Below are positions 22,170-33,358 of a stretch of 64,000 nucleotides of DNA, in pieces. The notes under the pieces are model-generated. The model searched no databases and was not told the origin of the DNA. It saw only the letters and a list, made by a program, of their open reading frames with translations. The stretch comes from Coptis chinensis (taxonomy: Eukaryota > Streptophyta > Magnoliopsida > Ranunculales > Ranunculaceae). Each line of letters begins with the position of its first letter. The stretch's first letter is position 1. Both the position numbers and the translations under genes were made by a program. Location: contig CM027385.1 of assembly GCA_015680905.1 (NCBI GenBank), positions 84,279,501 to 84,343,500 of the forward strand, in the 5' to 3' direction.

Positions 22170-23110
22170 TTTTATTTATTATTATTATTATTATTATTTT
22201 TTTCTAGTGGAAATTTTATTGATAATGATAACGAGTTTTACAAATAATTAGGACAATCGTGCAACAAGCTGCGCCACAAGTCTTTTCTGAATGACAAATC
22301 CTATTCTCATAAATACAAACTCGTTAGAATCAGCTATCATTACGTTACAGTCCATAACTTTCTGCAATCTCTTAAGGAGCTCAACAGATTGTTATGCCAA
22401 GAAACCAAAAGTGTCAAAACTGAACGGAATGAAACAATGTTGGTTAGCTCTACAAGCCTCATCGTGTTTCTCAATCTTTCATGCTGCTGCTTTATTAGCT
22501 GCTTCTCCCACCTCAAAGATTCCATTCCCAAGCCCTACCAACGGAGAGGCTCCAGTTATATCAACACATGCATGCCTCCCCTCAGACCAACTGTAGATCA
22601 ATACATCCGCAGGCCGAAGTGTCGATCTTCCCTCATTCGGATCAATGAGAAAATTCAAGAGAGCCTCCTTCTTTACTTATACCCCAGCCCTCCAAAATGC
22701 ATCACATAAAATATCTCTAACATGATCATGTCTGTATTTGAAATCTGGAAAATGTCTACAATGTGCTGCATAGTCCCCGAAAACATCTAGTCTATTCTTT
22801 TTGTAAACAGGGCATAGACCACCATCAGAGTACAAAAGAATCATGAGACGGTACCGGAGAATAGAACGATACTCCACTGCCGACACACGCTGTCCAAGTC
22901 CCTCCACCGGAATAGCAAGTAGAAAATCGTTTGTGTGTTCTGACTGCAAGCATCCAATGACTGCTTTCTGACGAGCAGATAACCCAAACTCTCTCTCAAG
23001 ACCAGCAACAATCTTACCATAGAACGCTTCCGCCAAAACTTTTTGTGGTTTTGAGGGGAATGTGGTTCTGAAGCAAAAGTAGAGACATCAGTGGCACAAT
23101 AACTGAGATT
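22170..23110 (-). mobile_element. RTE-type non-LTR retrotransposon, 3' fragment
   Basis: Minus-strand frames give the conserved end of plant RTE-like elements. These include LLAIPVEGLGQRVSAVEYRS and ILRYRLMILL, then CPVYKK, FKYRHDHVRDILCDAFWRAG, and after a frame break NEGRSTLRPADVLIY and HACVDITGASPLVGLG. The 3' end, on the left, is a (TTA)n-rich tail at about 22170-22200. Possible target duplications are 'tgagattttattta' (22164) and 'tgagatttttttat' (23105). It is 5'-truncated with at least one frameshift, so inactive. A relative lies at 45345-45940. Confidence 0.7.
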
Positions 23111-24090
23111 TTTTTATTTTTTTGCATTAACTTCACTTTTCAAATTGTTTCTCATTCTAATGTTAGTGATGCAAAATTGCTTCTTGATTTGTTGCCATTT
23201 TTAATGCTTGCCTTCTTAACTTTTGTTTTGATGTCTACCTCCTATGTCACTTTATTACCCCTTAGTGTCCATAAATATTACCTTTCTGTCTAAATTACTA
23301 CTTTATTATTCGATGGACTAATTGATGATTAATATAACTTATCAAGATATTATGATTTTAAAATTTTAAAATTTTATTTTATGTACTGTGACACTTGAAA
23401 ATCCAAACAACGATCAGCCGACTGGTCTGACATTTCAGGATATCTTGGAGTAGATGCAAACAGGCAAATGAGAGAAATCTTATTTTCTCCCATTTAGAGA
23501 TACAAAACGGTAAAAATGATAATTAATGAGTTATATTCAAACCACAGCAATATCATATATTAATACATAGACTAGTTCCCTGGCTCCCTGGGAGTCATTA
23601 TTGTGCCGCAAGCTGCATATCTTAAATATTTTAGTAAGTGGTAACATAAGGTAGAAGGGGTTCAATCCTAATCATCCACCTATGTCTTATCCTTCAACAG
23701 TTGCTTAAAGAGACATTTAGCCATAGTGAGGCACATTTTACGAAAGTCGAACACGTAGCCCAACATTAAGCCATTAAGCGAATGCTGGGCACTCTCGTCA
23801 TTTTTTAGTTTTTTCGTTCCAGTTTTGATAGATAACACATTTCTCTTTTAGCTGCTGCTTCTGATGAAAACTAATACACGTTTCCACATTCAAATTAACC
23901 AGTACTAACAATATTGAATGATGTGATTTTTTTTTTTAGTTGTAGCAGTACTCTTCACCACTGCATCTTTGTCAGTTTTCGTGTGTAAGTGTGTTGCGTT
24001 GCTTCCACCCATCCCTCTGTTGGTTTCTCACTACTGTAGTTTCATCTGTCTCGTTATGTCTCATTCTTTGTCTGTGTGGAAGCTTCATTA

Positions 24091-24790
24091 GTAGTTGACC
24101 TGTCCATCCATAATGCACATGGTTTCAAGGTTTTTTGAGTCGGTGTACTGCAATGGAAATTTTGTGTTGTTTTTGGATGTTCTTGGATTTGCCTGGTGGT
24201 TTTGCTCCAATTCCACACTGTTCAATTTTGAACTTTTAATTGGATAAAATGAGTTTTAAATTAATTAATTAATTATTATTAGGGTGGGAAGAGGGGAGGG
24301 ATATGGAATAAATGTAAGGTAAATGGCATTATGTATGGGTAGTTTAGATACTTGCTTTGTAGGGTTTATCATATTGGCCTATATATATGCATTTGTAGGG
24401 TTTGTCATGTTGGCCTATAAAAACGCATTAGTTTGCGTTGTGGGTAATTAAGATGGTCCAATGTTTTGTTAGCCAAAATATGTGATTTTTAATTTCAATT
24501 GTTTGATTGGGAGATCCTTAGTTCCTTTTCCTCATATGTCTGTTACAGCTCGCAACATCGTCCCCCTTTTATTTCATTGAATAACTGTTCGGCCACAGTT
24601 TAGATGCTGTTGAAAAGATGAAAGGTGCTCGCCTTTTTAATGAATACATACACCCTTAGTTCACAACTCATTTTTAAAAGTTTTTGAAGGCTAACATCAT
24701 AGAAAACGTCTATAAATGAGTTTAATGGGGGTTAAATGTCCTGTCTTTTTTGACAACAATATATTATATGGTACAGGACTTGTATTGCAG
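24091..24790. other. 5' flank or first intron of the F-box gene
   Basis: No ORF is supported. The sequence ends in a pyrimidine-rich tract and 'ttgcag', a plausible splice acceptor for the F-box exon. A short first exon with the start codon may lie in this stretch or farther upstream. Confidence 0.35.
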
Positions 24791-26016
24791 TTGGAGATGA
24801 TAAAGAAGACAGATTCTCAGATGATGATATTGCAATCGAAATTTTGTCTCGTCTGCCTATGGAGTCTATATACGACTTTAAATGCGTAAGTAAACGATGG
24901 TGTGAGCTGTTTTCCCACCCTTCTTTTATTAGTGCTCATTTCCAAAGGTCTGCAAGAACCATGTCTGGGATTTTTGTACAGGGGTTACATTATTGCCCAT
25001 GCGAAAATTATATAGATTCCGAAGTGGTTGACTATATATCAACTGGTAAGAAGGGAAGACATGCAACTTCCAAAAATATTTTGGGCTTCTTGCCAGAGGA
25101 GGTTGTTGTTATCACATCAAGCAATGGGATTCTCCTTTGTCGTAGTATTTTTGAACATTATGGCAGTAACCATTGCTCTAGAGAGAGAATGAAAATACGC
25201 TATAAAGTTATTCTCTATGTGTGCAATCCTTTTACTAAGGAGTGGATAACATTGAAACCAAGAGGTAAGTATATAAATGGTTGTTGCTATGGATTTGCTT
25301 ACAACGCATTTGGCTCTGTGGGTAGTCCCAATTTTGAAGTTGTAATGGTTCAGCCTCCATTACAACTAGGAAAGGATCCATTCAAATTCAAGATTTATAC
25401 CTCGACGACTGGTACATGGAGGACATCGAAGGAAGTTTGCACTTTGCCTGACAGATTACTCTCGCACCAATGCTGCTTCACAAATGGAGTGTTTTATTGG
25501 TTAACTGCTGGTCATACCATTCTTGCCTTTGATTTAAAGGAGGAAAGATCTCGAGTTATTAAATTACCGGGTAATGCAATGGTTACACATAAGCCAGGAG
25601 AGGGAGTGTGCCTGGGCGTGTCAGAAGCAAACCTGCATTTTATTAGCCTCACTGTCGTTGAACTTATGGTTTGGATCCTTGAACATGACAATTTGAGGCC
25701 TAAGTGGTCCGTAAAACATAACAAGCCTCAAGTCGAAATGCTTCACCCACTCTTGAGAGGATGTGACCGAAGGCCGAGCTATTTACCCTTCTGTCCAGAT
25801 ATTCCGAACAGGAATATGCACCCATATGCGTTCCAAGATGACATTTTATATATGCGGATGTCTTGGAGTATGTTCAGTTACAACATTAAAACGGGGGAAT
25901 ATGAGGAGGAGGAACTTTGTAGTTGCTCAAAACTTGATGCCGCAACCGCAATAGCTACTGGAACTCCTATTGTGGTTCCCTACTGCAAAAGTTTATTACG
26001 AGTCCAAGCAAACTAG
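24791..26016 (+). CDS. F-box protein with F-box-associated (kelch-like) domain, 5' end unresolved
   Basis: The long exon is open from about 24791 to the stop at 26014-26016. The translation starts with a full F-box: FSDDDIAIEILSRLPMESIY then DFKCVSKRWCELFSHPSF. A C-terminal region typical of plant F-box-associated domains follows (NGILLCRS, YVCNPFTKEWITL, VFYWLTAG, ILAFDLKEE). F-box proteins select targets for SCF ubiquitin ligases. No ATG precedes the F-box in frame; the first ATG (24859) falls inside it. Either a small upstream exon supplies the start (acceptor 'ttgcag' just before 24791) or the gene is a 5'-truncated copy. About 408 codons are open and the body has no internal lesion. The target is unknown. 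Confidence 0.75.
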
Positions 26017-26785
26017 TAAATCTTAAGTGCATGTCAGACATTGCATCCATGGCGAGGCGAGATTTAAGTTATGTACTCATGTTGTACCTCTACCTCCGAT
26101 GTTTTCTTTTTCCTGATATTTTAGCTTCTAACTAGGATGTCAAACAGGAGTCATTGCCATGTTGATTATTGTTGGTTGGAACTCATTGTAACTTAATTAA
26201 TGTTTTTATGTTTTCACATATGTTATTTATATTCACAGTTCAATAATAGAGCATATATGTCAAGGTGCTCAAAGTATGTCTCTTAAATGGTGTACGTGTC
26301 TGTGTTTCTTTATTTTCTTGACACCATAACATGGAAATGATCATAACAAATGAGACCATGCAAGTGACTAACTAAAGTACTAAACAAATTAACAAACAGT
26401 GTGATGGTAGAAATTGTCAAAGGTTGTGGAATAATGATCTTTCTTGAAAATTTTAACTATATGATTCTGCATTTGATAGTGATAGTAAGGTGGTATTGCT
26501 ACATTCTCTGTGGTCATTGTCGTTAATCGTTAGTTACAGTGGTGTCTCTCTGTTACATTTGCTACGTTCAACAGTAAATTTGGATAGTGGAAAACTGGAA
26601 ACTATAGCAAAGTATCTACGGTTCCAAGAGTATACTGCAAAAAGAAAACAAGAAAATTACCTCAAGTATAAGACTGGTGCATGCTCAGAAATTTGGAATA
26701 CCTTCTCTTCTACTTGGTTAGAATCCGACTAGGAAATGACAACCTGCAGCAACAGTAAAGATCATTTTGCAGACTGCAGTTGTAT
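26017..26785. other. 3' flank of the F-box gene
   Basis: Probable 3' untranslated region and spacer. An 80-codon open frame at 26490-26732 matches no family I know and is not called. Confidence 0.35.
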
Positions 26786-26955
26786 GTAAAAACACTCTAT
26801 GATGAAAGTCATTGCAGCAAAGCCATTTGACTCAAAAGAAGATATTTTACATTGAATAGTAGTGTTGCCAACAATTTCGCCATTGATTCTTTGTTGTCCT
26901 TCCCTAAGTAGATTCTCTTGTACCACCTTCTTTACAGTCTCAGGATCAATTCCTT
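26786..26955 (-). pseudogene. Isolated coding-like exon, unknown
   Basis: On the minus strand, a stretch after a good acceptor ('ctgttttacag') encodes GIDPETVKKVVQENLLREGQ, then QRINGEIVGNTTIQ. The amino-acid composition and the splice acceptor look like a real exon. No neighbouring exon was found and I do not recognise the family. It may be an orphaned exon of a decayed gene. Confidence 0.3.
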
Positions 26956-27214
26956 CTGTAAAACAGTAAGGTCACAAATCAATGTATCTGCTTATTTTAG
27001 TCCTCCATGTCATTGTCATCATCCTCAGTGTAGCTAATTTACAAGTTCCAACTAAATTAATGATCTCATCTGTTTATTCGTACATTACTGTAGTATTGCA
27101 CATTTAGCCATTGAGGTATTTAAATTCTGGTACGGTGCCAACTTTGTGTTATATACGTACACAAGAAAGGATTAATATTACCAAGTGCACCAGACGACTG
27201 AACCAGATCGTTCC

Positions 27215-28050
27215 CTCAGTTCCCTGATGGTGTAGCATGTTGTACGTTGTATAGCACAATCTTGAGGAGGTAGTGTGTCGATATTAAATTATCAGGATCC
27301 TGAAACTAGCAGCCACTATTTGCTAACGTTATGAGCTGGTCTAAAGTCTAAACCAACAGAGTGCCATGTTTATACATAAGCTAATCTATTATCTAGTATC
27401 ACTGACTCACTGTAAGAATATGTATGTCGATGTGCAGGATTGCATGTTTGATTTAATATACATATACAAGAGAGTGGCACGATACAAATTTGAAAAATGA
27501 AATTATGAACAAAATCCCAAACAAAGATACTCCTAGAAATTGTTTTTGTAAGATTTAGGCGTTAGGGATAGTGGGCTTTAGGACAGACAGGCTGCATTCT
27601 GCTCTGGGTTTGGTCTCACTTGGGCATATATAGTTTCTAACTTTCTATGCATTGTTCAGAACTCAGATACATGCAGTATTACAGAACCGAAAAAAAGGAA
27701 AAGAAAGTGCACAACATATTTGCAGTAAATGTCATACACTAAAACAACAATGGACTGTGGGGTAGTGAATACAATGGACCTACTTTTAGAGGGGTCCTGA
27801 ATCAAAATCCAATCTTATAATGAATCTGATCCATTGACATTTCTAATCAGGAAAATATTTCATGATTAAGCAAAGCCTACGGTGCGCAGACTTGGTGATG
27901 GTGGCAATGTGGCATGCACTTCAAACAGAAATATACCCTACAAAATGTCATGCCCACCACATTTCCTTCAGCATGTGATGAATTGCAGGCTTGCAGCATC
28001 TGAACATATCTTCCAGTTAAAGTGGCAATCACAACGGTCATTACTAGAGT
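27215..28050 (+). repeat. Dispersed direct repeat, copy 2
   Basis: Partner of 11440-12240. Shared blocks include 'caacaatggactgtggggta', 'gaggggtcctgaatcaaaat' and 'aaaatgtcatgcccaccaca' in the same order. The MITE at 10908-11412 abuts copy 1 but is absent here. Confidence 0.6.
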
Positions 28051-28754
28051 TACATTTTGATTTTCACAAAAAGAGATTTATGCTTTATTAGTTTTTCCAC
28101 TAGATGAATTTGTCTTTTTCTAGTTCCATGCATCCCATCGTACTTAGTACGTACTCCAGTACTGCACTATGTATTTGTCTGTTTTTGGTTACATTTATAT
28201 ACTGGAAATTTGAAAGGTCGACTGGAATGAACTATAAATTTGTTTGTACAACAGAGAAGGACACGTTAGAATACACAATATGCTAATTGATTAAGGCCAT
28301 CTAGTGTCATATATGCTCTTGGCAAAATACACAAAGTGTCCATAATTGTTCTTCAATACTTGGACATTGATTAAAACCACTACTATGTGTACCGACATTA
28401 CAATTATTTTCAAAAACTTTTGGACCAATGATGATAACAATGGTGATGATGAGTTCTCTACTTCACTATACTAGCCAAAAGAATCAAACTTAAACAGAGC
28501 AGTTAAGTAATGTGAGTGATAGCTTTAAAGGACAGGACAAAATAAAAGCACTATGTACAGAAAAAAACTTAACGTTTTCTTTTCCAGAAATTCAAGTATG
28601 GCTAATTTGATTTGTAGTACAACATTAAAGCTGTGCTGTATTCCCGCCATAAAACTTCACAGCACACTCCCCTCCAATCAACTCACTCCAGACCAGCTCC
28701 ATTTTCTTTCTTTTACCAAATATCTCAATATATATATATGTTTCTCTAACTCTT

Positions 28755-28764
28755 TATATATAAA
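28755..28764 (+). promoter_or_regulatory. Probable TATA box of the PLATZ gene
   Basis: TATATATAAA lies 61-70 bp before the ATG at 28825. This would place transcription start near or within the (AC)n tract and give a short 5' leader. Confidence 0.4.
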
Positions 28765-28769
28765 CACAA

Positions 28770-28790
28770 CACACACACACACACACACAC
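28770..28790 (+). repeat. (AC)n microsatellite in the PLATZ leader
   Basis: About ten AC units, followed by imperfect 'atacacatacacac'. It sits between the probable TATA box and the ATG and is likely polymorphic. Confidence 0.85.
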
Positions 28791-28824
28791 ATACACATAC
28801 ACACTCTCATTCCATTTGTAAAGA

Positions 28825-30690
28825 ATGGTGATGAAACCAGCATGGTTAGAAGGATTAATAGGAGAAACATTCTATGAACTATGTGGGGTCCATGAGAATC
28901 TTAGGAAGAATGAGAAGAACATTTTCTGCTTGAATTGTTGTAGAAGCATTTGCACTCATTGTCATCCTTCTCATGCTTCTCATCATCTACTTCAGGTATG
29001 TAATCATTATAACACAGAACATAAATGTTGGTACTTTGAGTTTTTTGTTATTTTGCAACTAGCCCTTCAATGGCTTTTTTTCAACTTTGTTCATCAGGTG
29101 CATGTTTGTTACCTTTCCCATGTGTTCTTCAATGGTATATACAATTCTTCAGCCCAGTTATATTTTATTGCAACCCAGGCTAATTTTGATAGTACTAATA
29201 ATAAACTTGTGTTTGCAAAAAGATTATTACAGAATCTATTTTTATAATAGGTAGAATAGGTCTACCTAATTATGGTGTGGGATCTCATTGATTTCCCTCT
29301 GATGTAGATTTTGTTCTTTCCTCAAATGTTTTTAAGCATTTTCTGCCAAGTTTATCTCATGTAGCTTTCATGATAGTGAAAGTTTGACCCAATTTATTGA
29401 TTTTTAGTCTAGTGTATAGTTTTAGACTTTTAGGCCTACTCATTGTTATCTCCTAATTAAACTGTCTAATTTTAAGATTGAAGGTCAACTGGCTAAGTTT
29501 CTCTTCAGTGTTCAGTGATAATAATTGTATTAATTTACAGAATTATCTCTCCCTATATATTCTGTTAATAAGTTGGGAGGCCATATCTCTTAATCTAAGG
29601 AAAAGTACTCTCATAATCCAATCTGTTGCACTACTGATTTTTAATATAATTCATCTTGTTAGTATGCATGGCTAAACTGTTTAATTCATTTTATATAAAA
29701 TTTGCAAGTGGGTGTTTTATGAATGTTAGCTCCATGTCAAGTTTATGGATCATACTTGGGATGAATTTGAATTGGAATGGCTAACTGGGTTATAAAATTT
29801 CTGTTTTATTAGGATATAAGTTTTAACTAAGCATACTTTTTGCATATTGCCAAATAGCTAAGTAGGGTGGCAGTGAGTCAACGACACAATTCTCTTCTTC
29901 CCAATGATTAACTGCGTTTTATTTGTCTTTGATAGGTGAGGCGATATGTGTACCACGATGTCATCAGGTTGAACGAACTGGAAAAGCTCATTGACTGCTC
30001 TTATGTTCAGGTGTCAATAATTTTCCATCATTTCAATATTAATTTTCTGTAGCTAGCTAGTACTAATTTGATTTCATGGTCATGTTGCAGCCATATACTA
30101 TAAACCGTGCTAAAGTTATGTTCTTGAATCAAAGGCCTCAAGCAAGGCCTTCTACAGGATCTCCTAATGTGTGCCTGACCTGTGAAAGAGTTCTGCGAGA
30201 TCCATATCATTTCTGCTGTCTTTCATGCAAGGTTTACTTTATGACTGTTATGTTGCAATTGGTAATTTATATATAGGTGATGGTATATTGGTATGTACTA
30301 GGAAGTGGTTGATTCCTTGTCGCTTAACAAGTATTCATGTTCTTGGAAACAATGCAGGTTGATCACGTGGTGTTGCAAGGAGGGGACCTGTCAAGTATTC
30401 TATACAGGTTGAACCCATCTGACTTTGCGATTTCGCAATTCGAGGAACTACATATGGACTGTTCAAATGGACTAGAGGAAGATGATCAAATTACCTCCAA
30501 CTCCACCATTATGAATGACCAGTTCAATGCCTCTTCTTCTTGCTCTAGTGATTTGAGAAGCAACAATTCTGGCATGGCACATGAGTCTGAGGTGGTTAAG
30601 AAAAAGGGAAGGAGTGGCTTTTTACCTGGCCTTGTTCTCTCAATGAGTAGGAGGAGAAAGGGTGCCCCTCAAAGATCTCCTCTATCCTAA
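28825..30690 (+). CDS. PLATZ: PLATZ zinc-finger transcription factor
   Basis: Four exons: 28825-28995, 29936-30010, 30091-30231 and 30358-30690. All are in phase and give 239 aa. The protein starts MVMKPAWLEGLIGETFYELC. The zinc-binding signature of the PLATZ family follows: CGVHENLRKNEKNIFCLNCC, then CTHCHPSHASHH, then VRRYVYHDVIRLNELEKLID and a second cluster CLTCERVLRDPYHFCCLSCK. PLATZ proteins are plant-specific, bind AT-rich DNA and repress transcription in the nucleus; several affect seed or stress traits. The tail is serine-rich with a basic patch (SMSRRRKGAPQR). Length and domain order are normal and I see no lesion. Intron 1 is about 940 bp. The start is the first ATG after the probable leader. 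Confidence 0.93.
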
Positions 30691-31569
30691 AAGAAGAACA
30701 AAGAATCAACATATTAACTTGTCAGTATTTTAATTAGTATCAGTCAAAATATGTCTATTAGGATAGTAATTAAGTTAAGAATAAGGTTTAGTTATTAAAT
30801 AGTGGACATGTACGTGCGTGAGCAATGCATGTATTCTTGTAGAGAGGCTGAGTTATCTTTTTTCCTTATCGTACGTTGGAAAGTTTGTGGTGCATTTTCA
30901 TTGCTGTAGGTGGTTGGGGGAGCAAGCTAAAAGATCCTTCAAGGGTTCAACTCAACAACCAATTTTGTGTCATGGCATGTAATGGAAAATGCAAAGTATA
31001 TAAACTTAATTACTTATGTTATATGAATGCATCCAGGAGCTATTCGCTCCTTTGCACCCAGACAATTTGGATAAGGTTTTGTTGGTCTTGTTCTGTTGTT
31101 ATGTATTTCAGGTAGAATATGTACAATTGAACAGTGAATTTCATGTGAATAATAGGGTGGTGTTGCACTGTTGCAGTTTTATATCAAGTCTTATATCAAT
31201 GATTGAATGGAACCAAGTATCCAGTCACTTGGTTTGATGATCAGTGGCTCCCACATTGTAAACCTTCTACGCTAGAAATGAAGAGTACTCAGAAATGAAA
31301 TAGAGATGGAAACCACTCTGACCTTCCTCTGTACTAAAAATTGCTTTTTTTGACTGGTCAAAAGAAATGAAAATAGACTCAATTCTTAATCAACATGTGA
31401 TATTGTCAGTGTAAGGGCACTACTAATTGGGTCCTACAAAGTTAATTTTTAAGGCCCACTTTCACCTGGGCTATAGCAGAGGAGCATGAGATAGCCAGTT
31501 TGAATCAAACAAGTCAAGCCCCATTACATATACATGTCATACACATCTTTATATTTGCCTCCATCAAGT
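30691..31569. other. 3' flank of PLATZ and spacer
   Basis: Contains the presumed 3' untranslated region and no further gene that I can support. Confidence 0.45.
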
Positions 31570-32098
31570 TAGGGCTACAAGTGATATCCAAATATTCGAA
31601 TCCGATTCGAATTCGTATTCGAAAAATTAGATATTATCCGAAAATTTTGGATTTGGATATTTTTTTTATGTCCGAATTGGTTTCGGATACGGATTCGGAT
31701 ACTGACATATCCGCATTCGATAATATCCGATCCGATTTAAAAAATTAATAGTTATTATATATAATTAATTTATTCATTTTTTATTGTACAAAATATTATA
31801 TAAAATCATAAACTAATAATATAAAACTATAATAACAAAATAATAATAATAAATGACAAATATAATATTTATACTAGTTTTTATAGTGGTAAAATGAATT
31901 ATTCAAAACAAATAAAATTTTAATTAATTTTAATTTTTGGATCAGATATTATCCAATATCCATTTCGGATATCTGAAATCGGATTCGGATAATTTTTTTA
32001 ATATTCGTCGGATTCGGATTCGGATATCGGTATAAATTTTCGGATTCGGATTTGGATACAGCCATATCCGCATCCGAACCTATCCGTTTGTACCCCTA
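31570..32098. mobile_element. hAT-type MITE with TCGGAT-rich subterminal repeats
   Basis: Ends are TAGGGCTACAAGTGATATCC and, inverted, TAGGGGTACAAACGGATAGG. Subterminal arrays of 'tccgattcgaattcg' and 'cggattcggat' face each other around an AT-rich centre. Flanking 8-mers CATCAAGT (31562-31569) and CTTCAAGT (32099-32106) differ at one base, a good hAT-style duplication. It is 529 bp with no ORF. Confidence 0.75.
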
Positions 32099-32106
32099 CT
32101 TCAAGT

Positions 32107-33358
32107 ATTGCATTTTTAAAGCTTTTTGATTTGCGTTTAATTTTGTTTCGTTAGCAACTACTAAATCTGTTGACAAATTGGAATTAAGTCTCCTATCACC
32201 TCCCAAATGAAGTGAGAGCTAACTTGATTTACTAAGAACGCAATTCAAACACACATAAGTGCACAAGAACACATAAATATACCAACCAATTCTTGGATGA
32301 CTACAAAATAATGACGGGCACTTTATATATGTTGTTTGAGGGGGAACAGCAGATGGATGGGGTTATAGCACTATGTAACAGGAACACCATTGACCCTTGT
32401 AGGATATCAGAATTCTCCATCTACCATGTTCACGTCCATGACAAGGATTTGACGTTCCAGCTATGCTCGTCCACAACAATCCGGAGGCTTTGACTTTGAA
32501 TGGCTCTTTTGTAAGCATTGTGATTGTTACACTTTCTATCACATGGTTAATCAAGTGTGCACTATTACTATTTTGATGTCTTTGTAAATCTTTTTTCAAC
32601 TTGATTACAAAATGTCATAGTTGAGGCGTGACATTCACCATGGAAGTGATGAACTGATGATCAGACGATTCAGATCCCATATATAAGGCCATGTATAAGA
32701 ACTCAATGATGTGATTTTTGGCCTTTAACTTCCTTTGAGTTCTTTTTACTTGGACATGCACATAATGCTCTCCGAGCCTGCAATTTCAAGGGACGCATTG
32801 CATTTATTTATCTCGTCATTTGTAATTATTAATTGCCACAAGAACATCTAAAGAACCCAGTACTTTCGCAATACAAAAACAATAAACAAATTTACAAGGA
32901 TAATTGGACCAAAATCCTACACATCTGCAAGCTGAAAAGGAGTAACATGATAAAACACATCTTGAGACAGAACTCTGTCAGCTCAGCTCAATACAGAATG
33001 TCTTCAAAGAGATTTACATATATTCCTCAAGAAATGCAATCAGAAATCACCTATATATGCCGAATGCATAAAATGCAAAGCATCATTTCAGGAAATAAGG
33101 TGTTTAGGGAAAAATTTACCAAGATGTGTGTTTGTTAAACAAATGTAGAATGCCTCATCTTTGAAGGAAATCAAAATCTCAGTCATGATTTCTGTCAGTG
33201 CATCAGTGCAACATTTTCTAAACACAGTACTAAGAGCTCCACGTGTGAATAATTTCTTGAACAGACCCCAACATATCCAGAAATTTGAATGATGATCTCG
33301 CTATGTCAGTAGGTATAATATTTCCACTCAAAACAAATCCCAATTCAGAAATTTCAAG
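32107..33358. other. Spacer and 3' flank of the S-acyltransferase gene
   Basis: No supported gene. The last few hundred bases are probably the 3' untranslated region of the minus-strand gene ending at 33359. Short open frames here are random. Confidence 0.4.

Larger units (their letters stand above)
21231..24090. repeat. Tandem duplication, unit 2 (carries the RTE fragment)
   Basis: This is the second copy of the unit described at 17160-21230, in the same order and orientation. It lacks the kinase transposon but carries a LINE fragment at about 22170-23110 that unit 1 lacks. The last clear match is the 'ctctgttggtttctcactac' stretch near 24020, paired with 21150 in unit 1. Confidence 0.7.
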
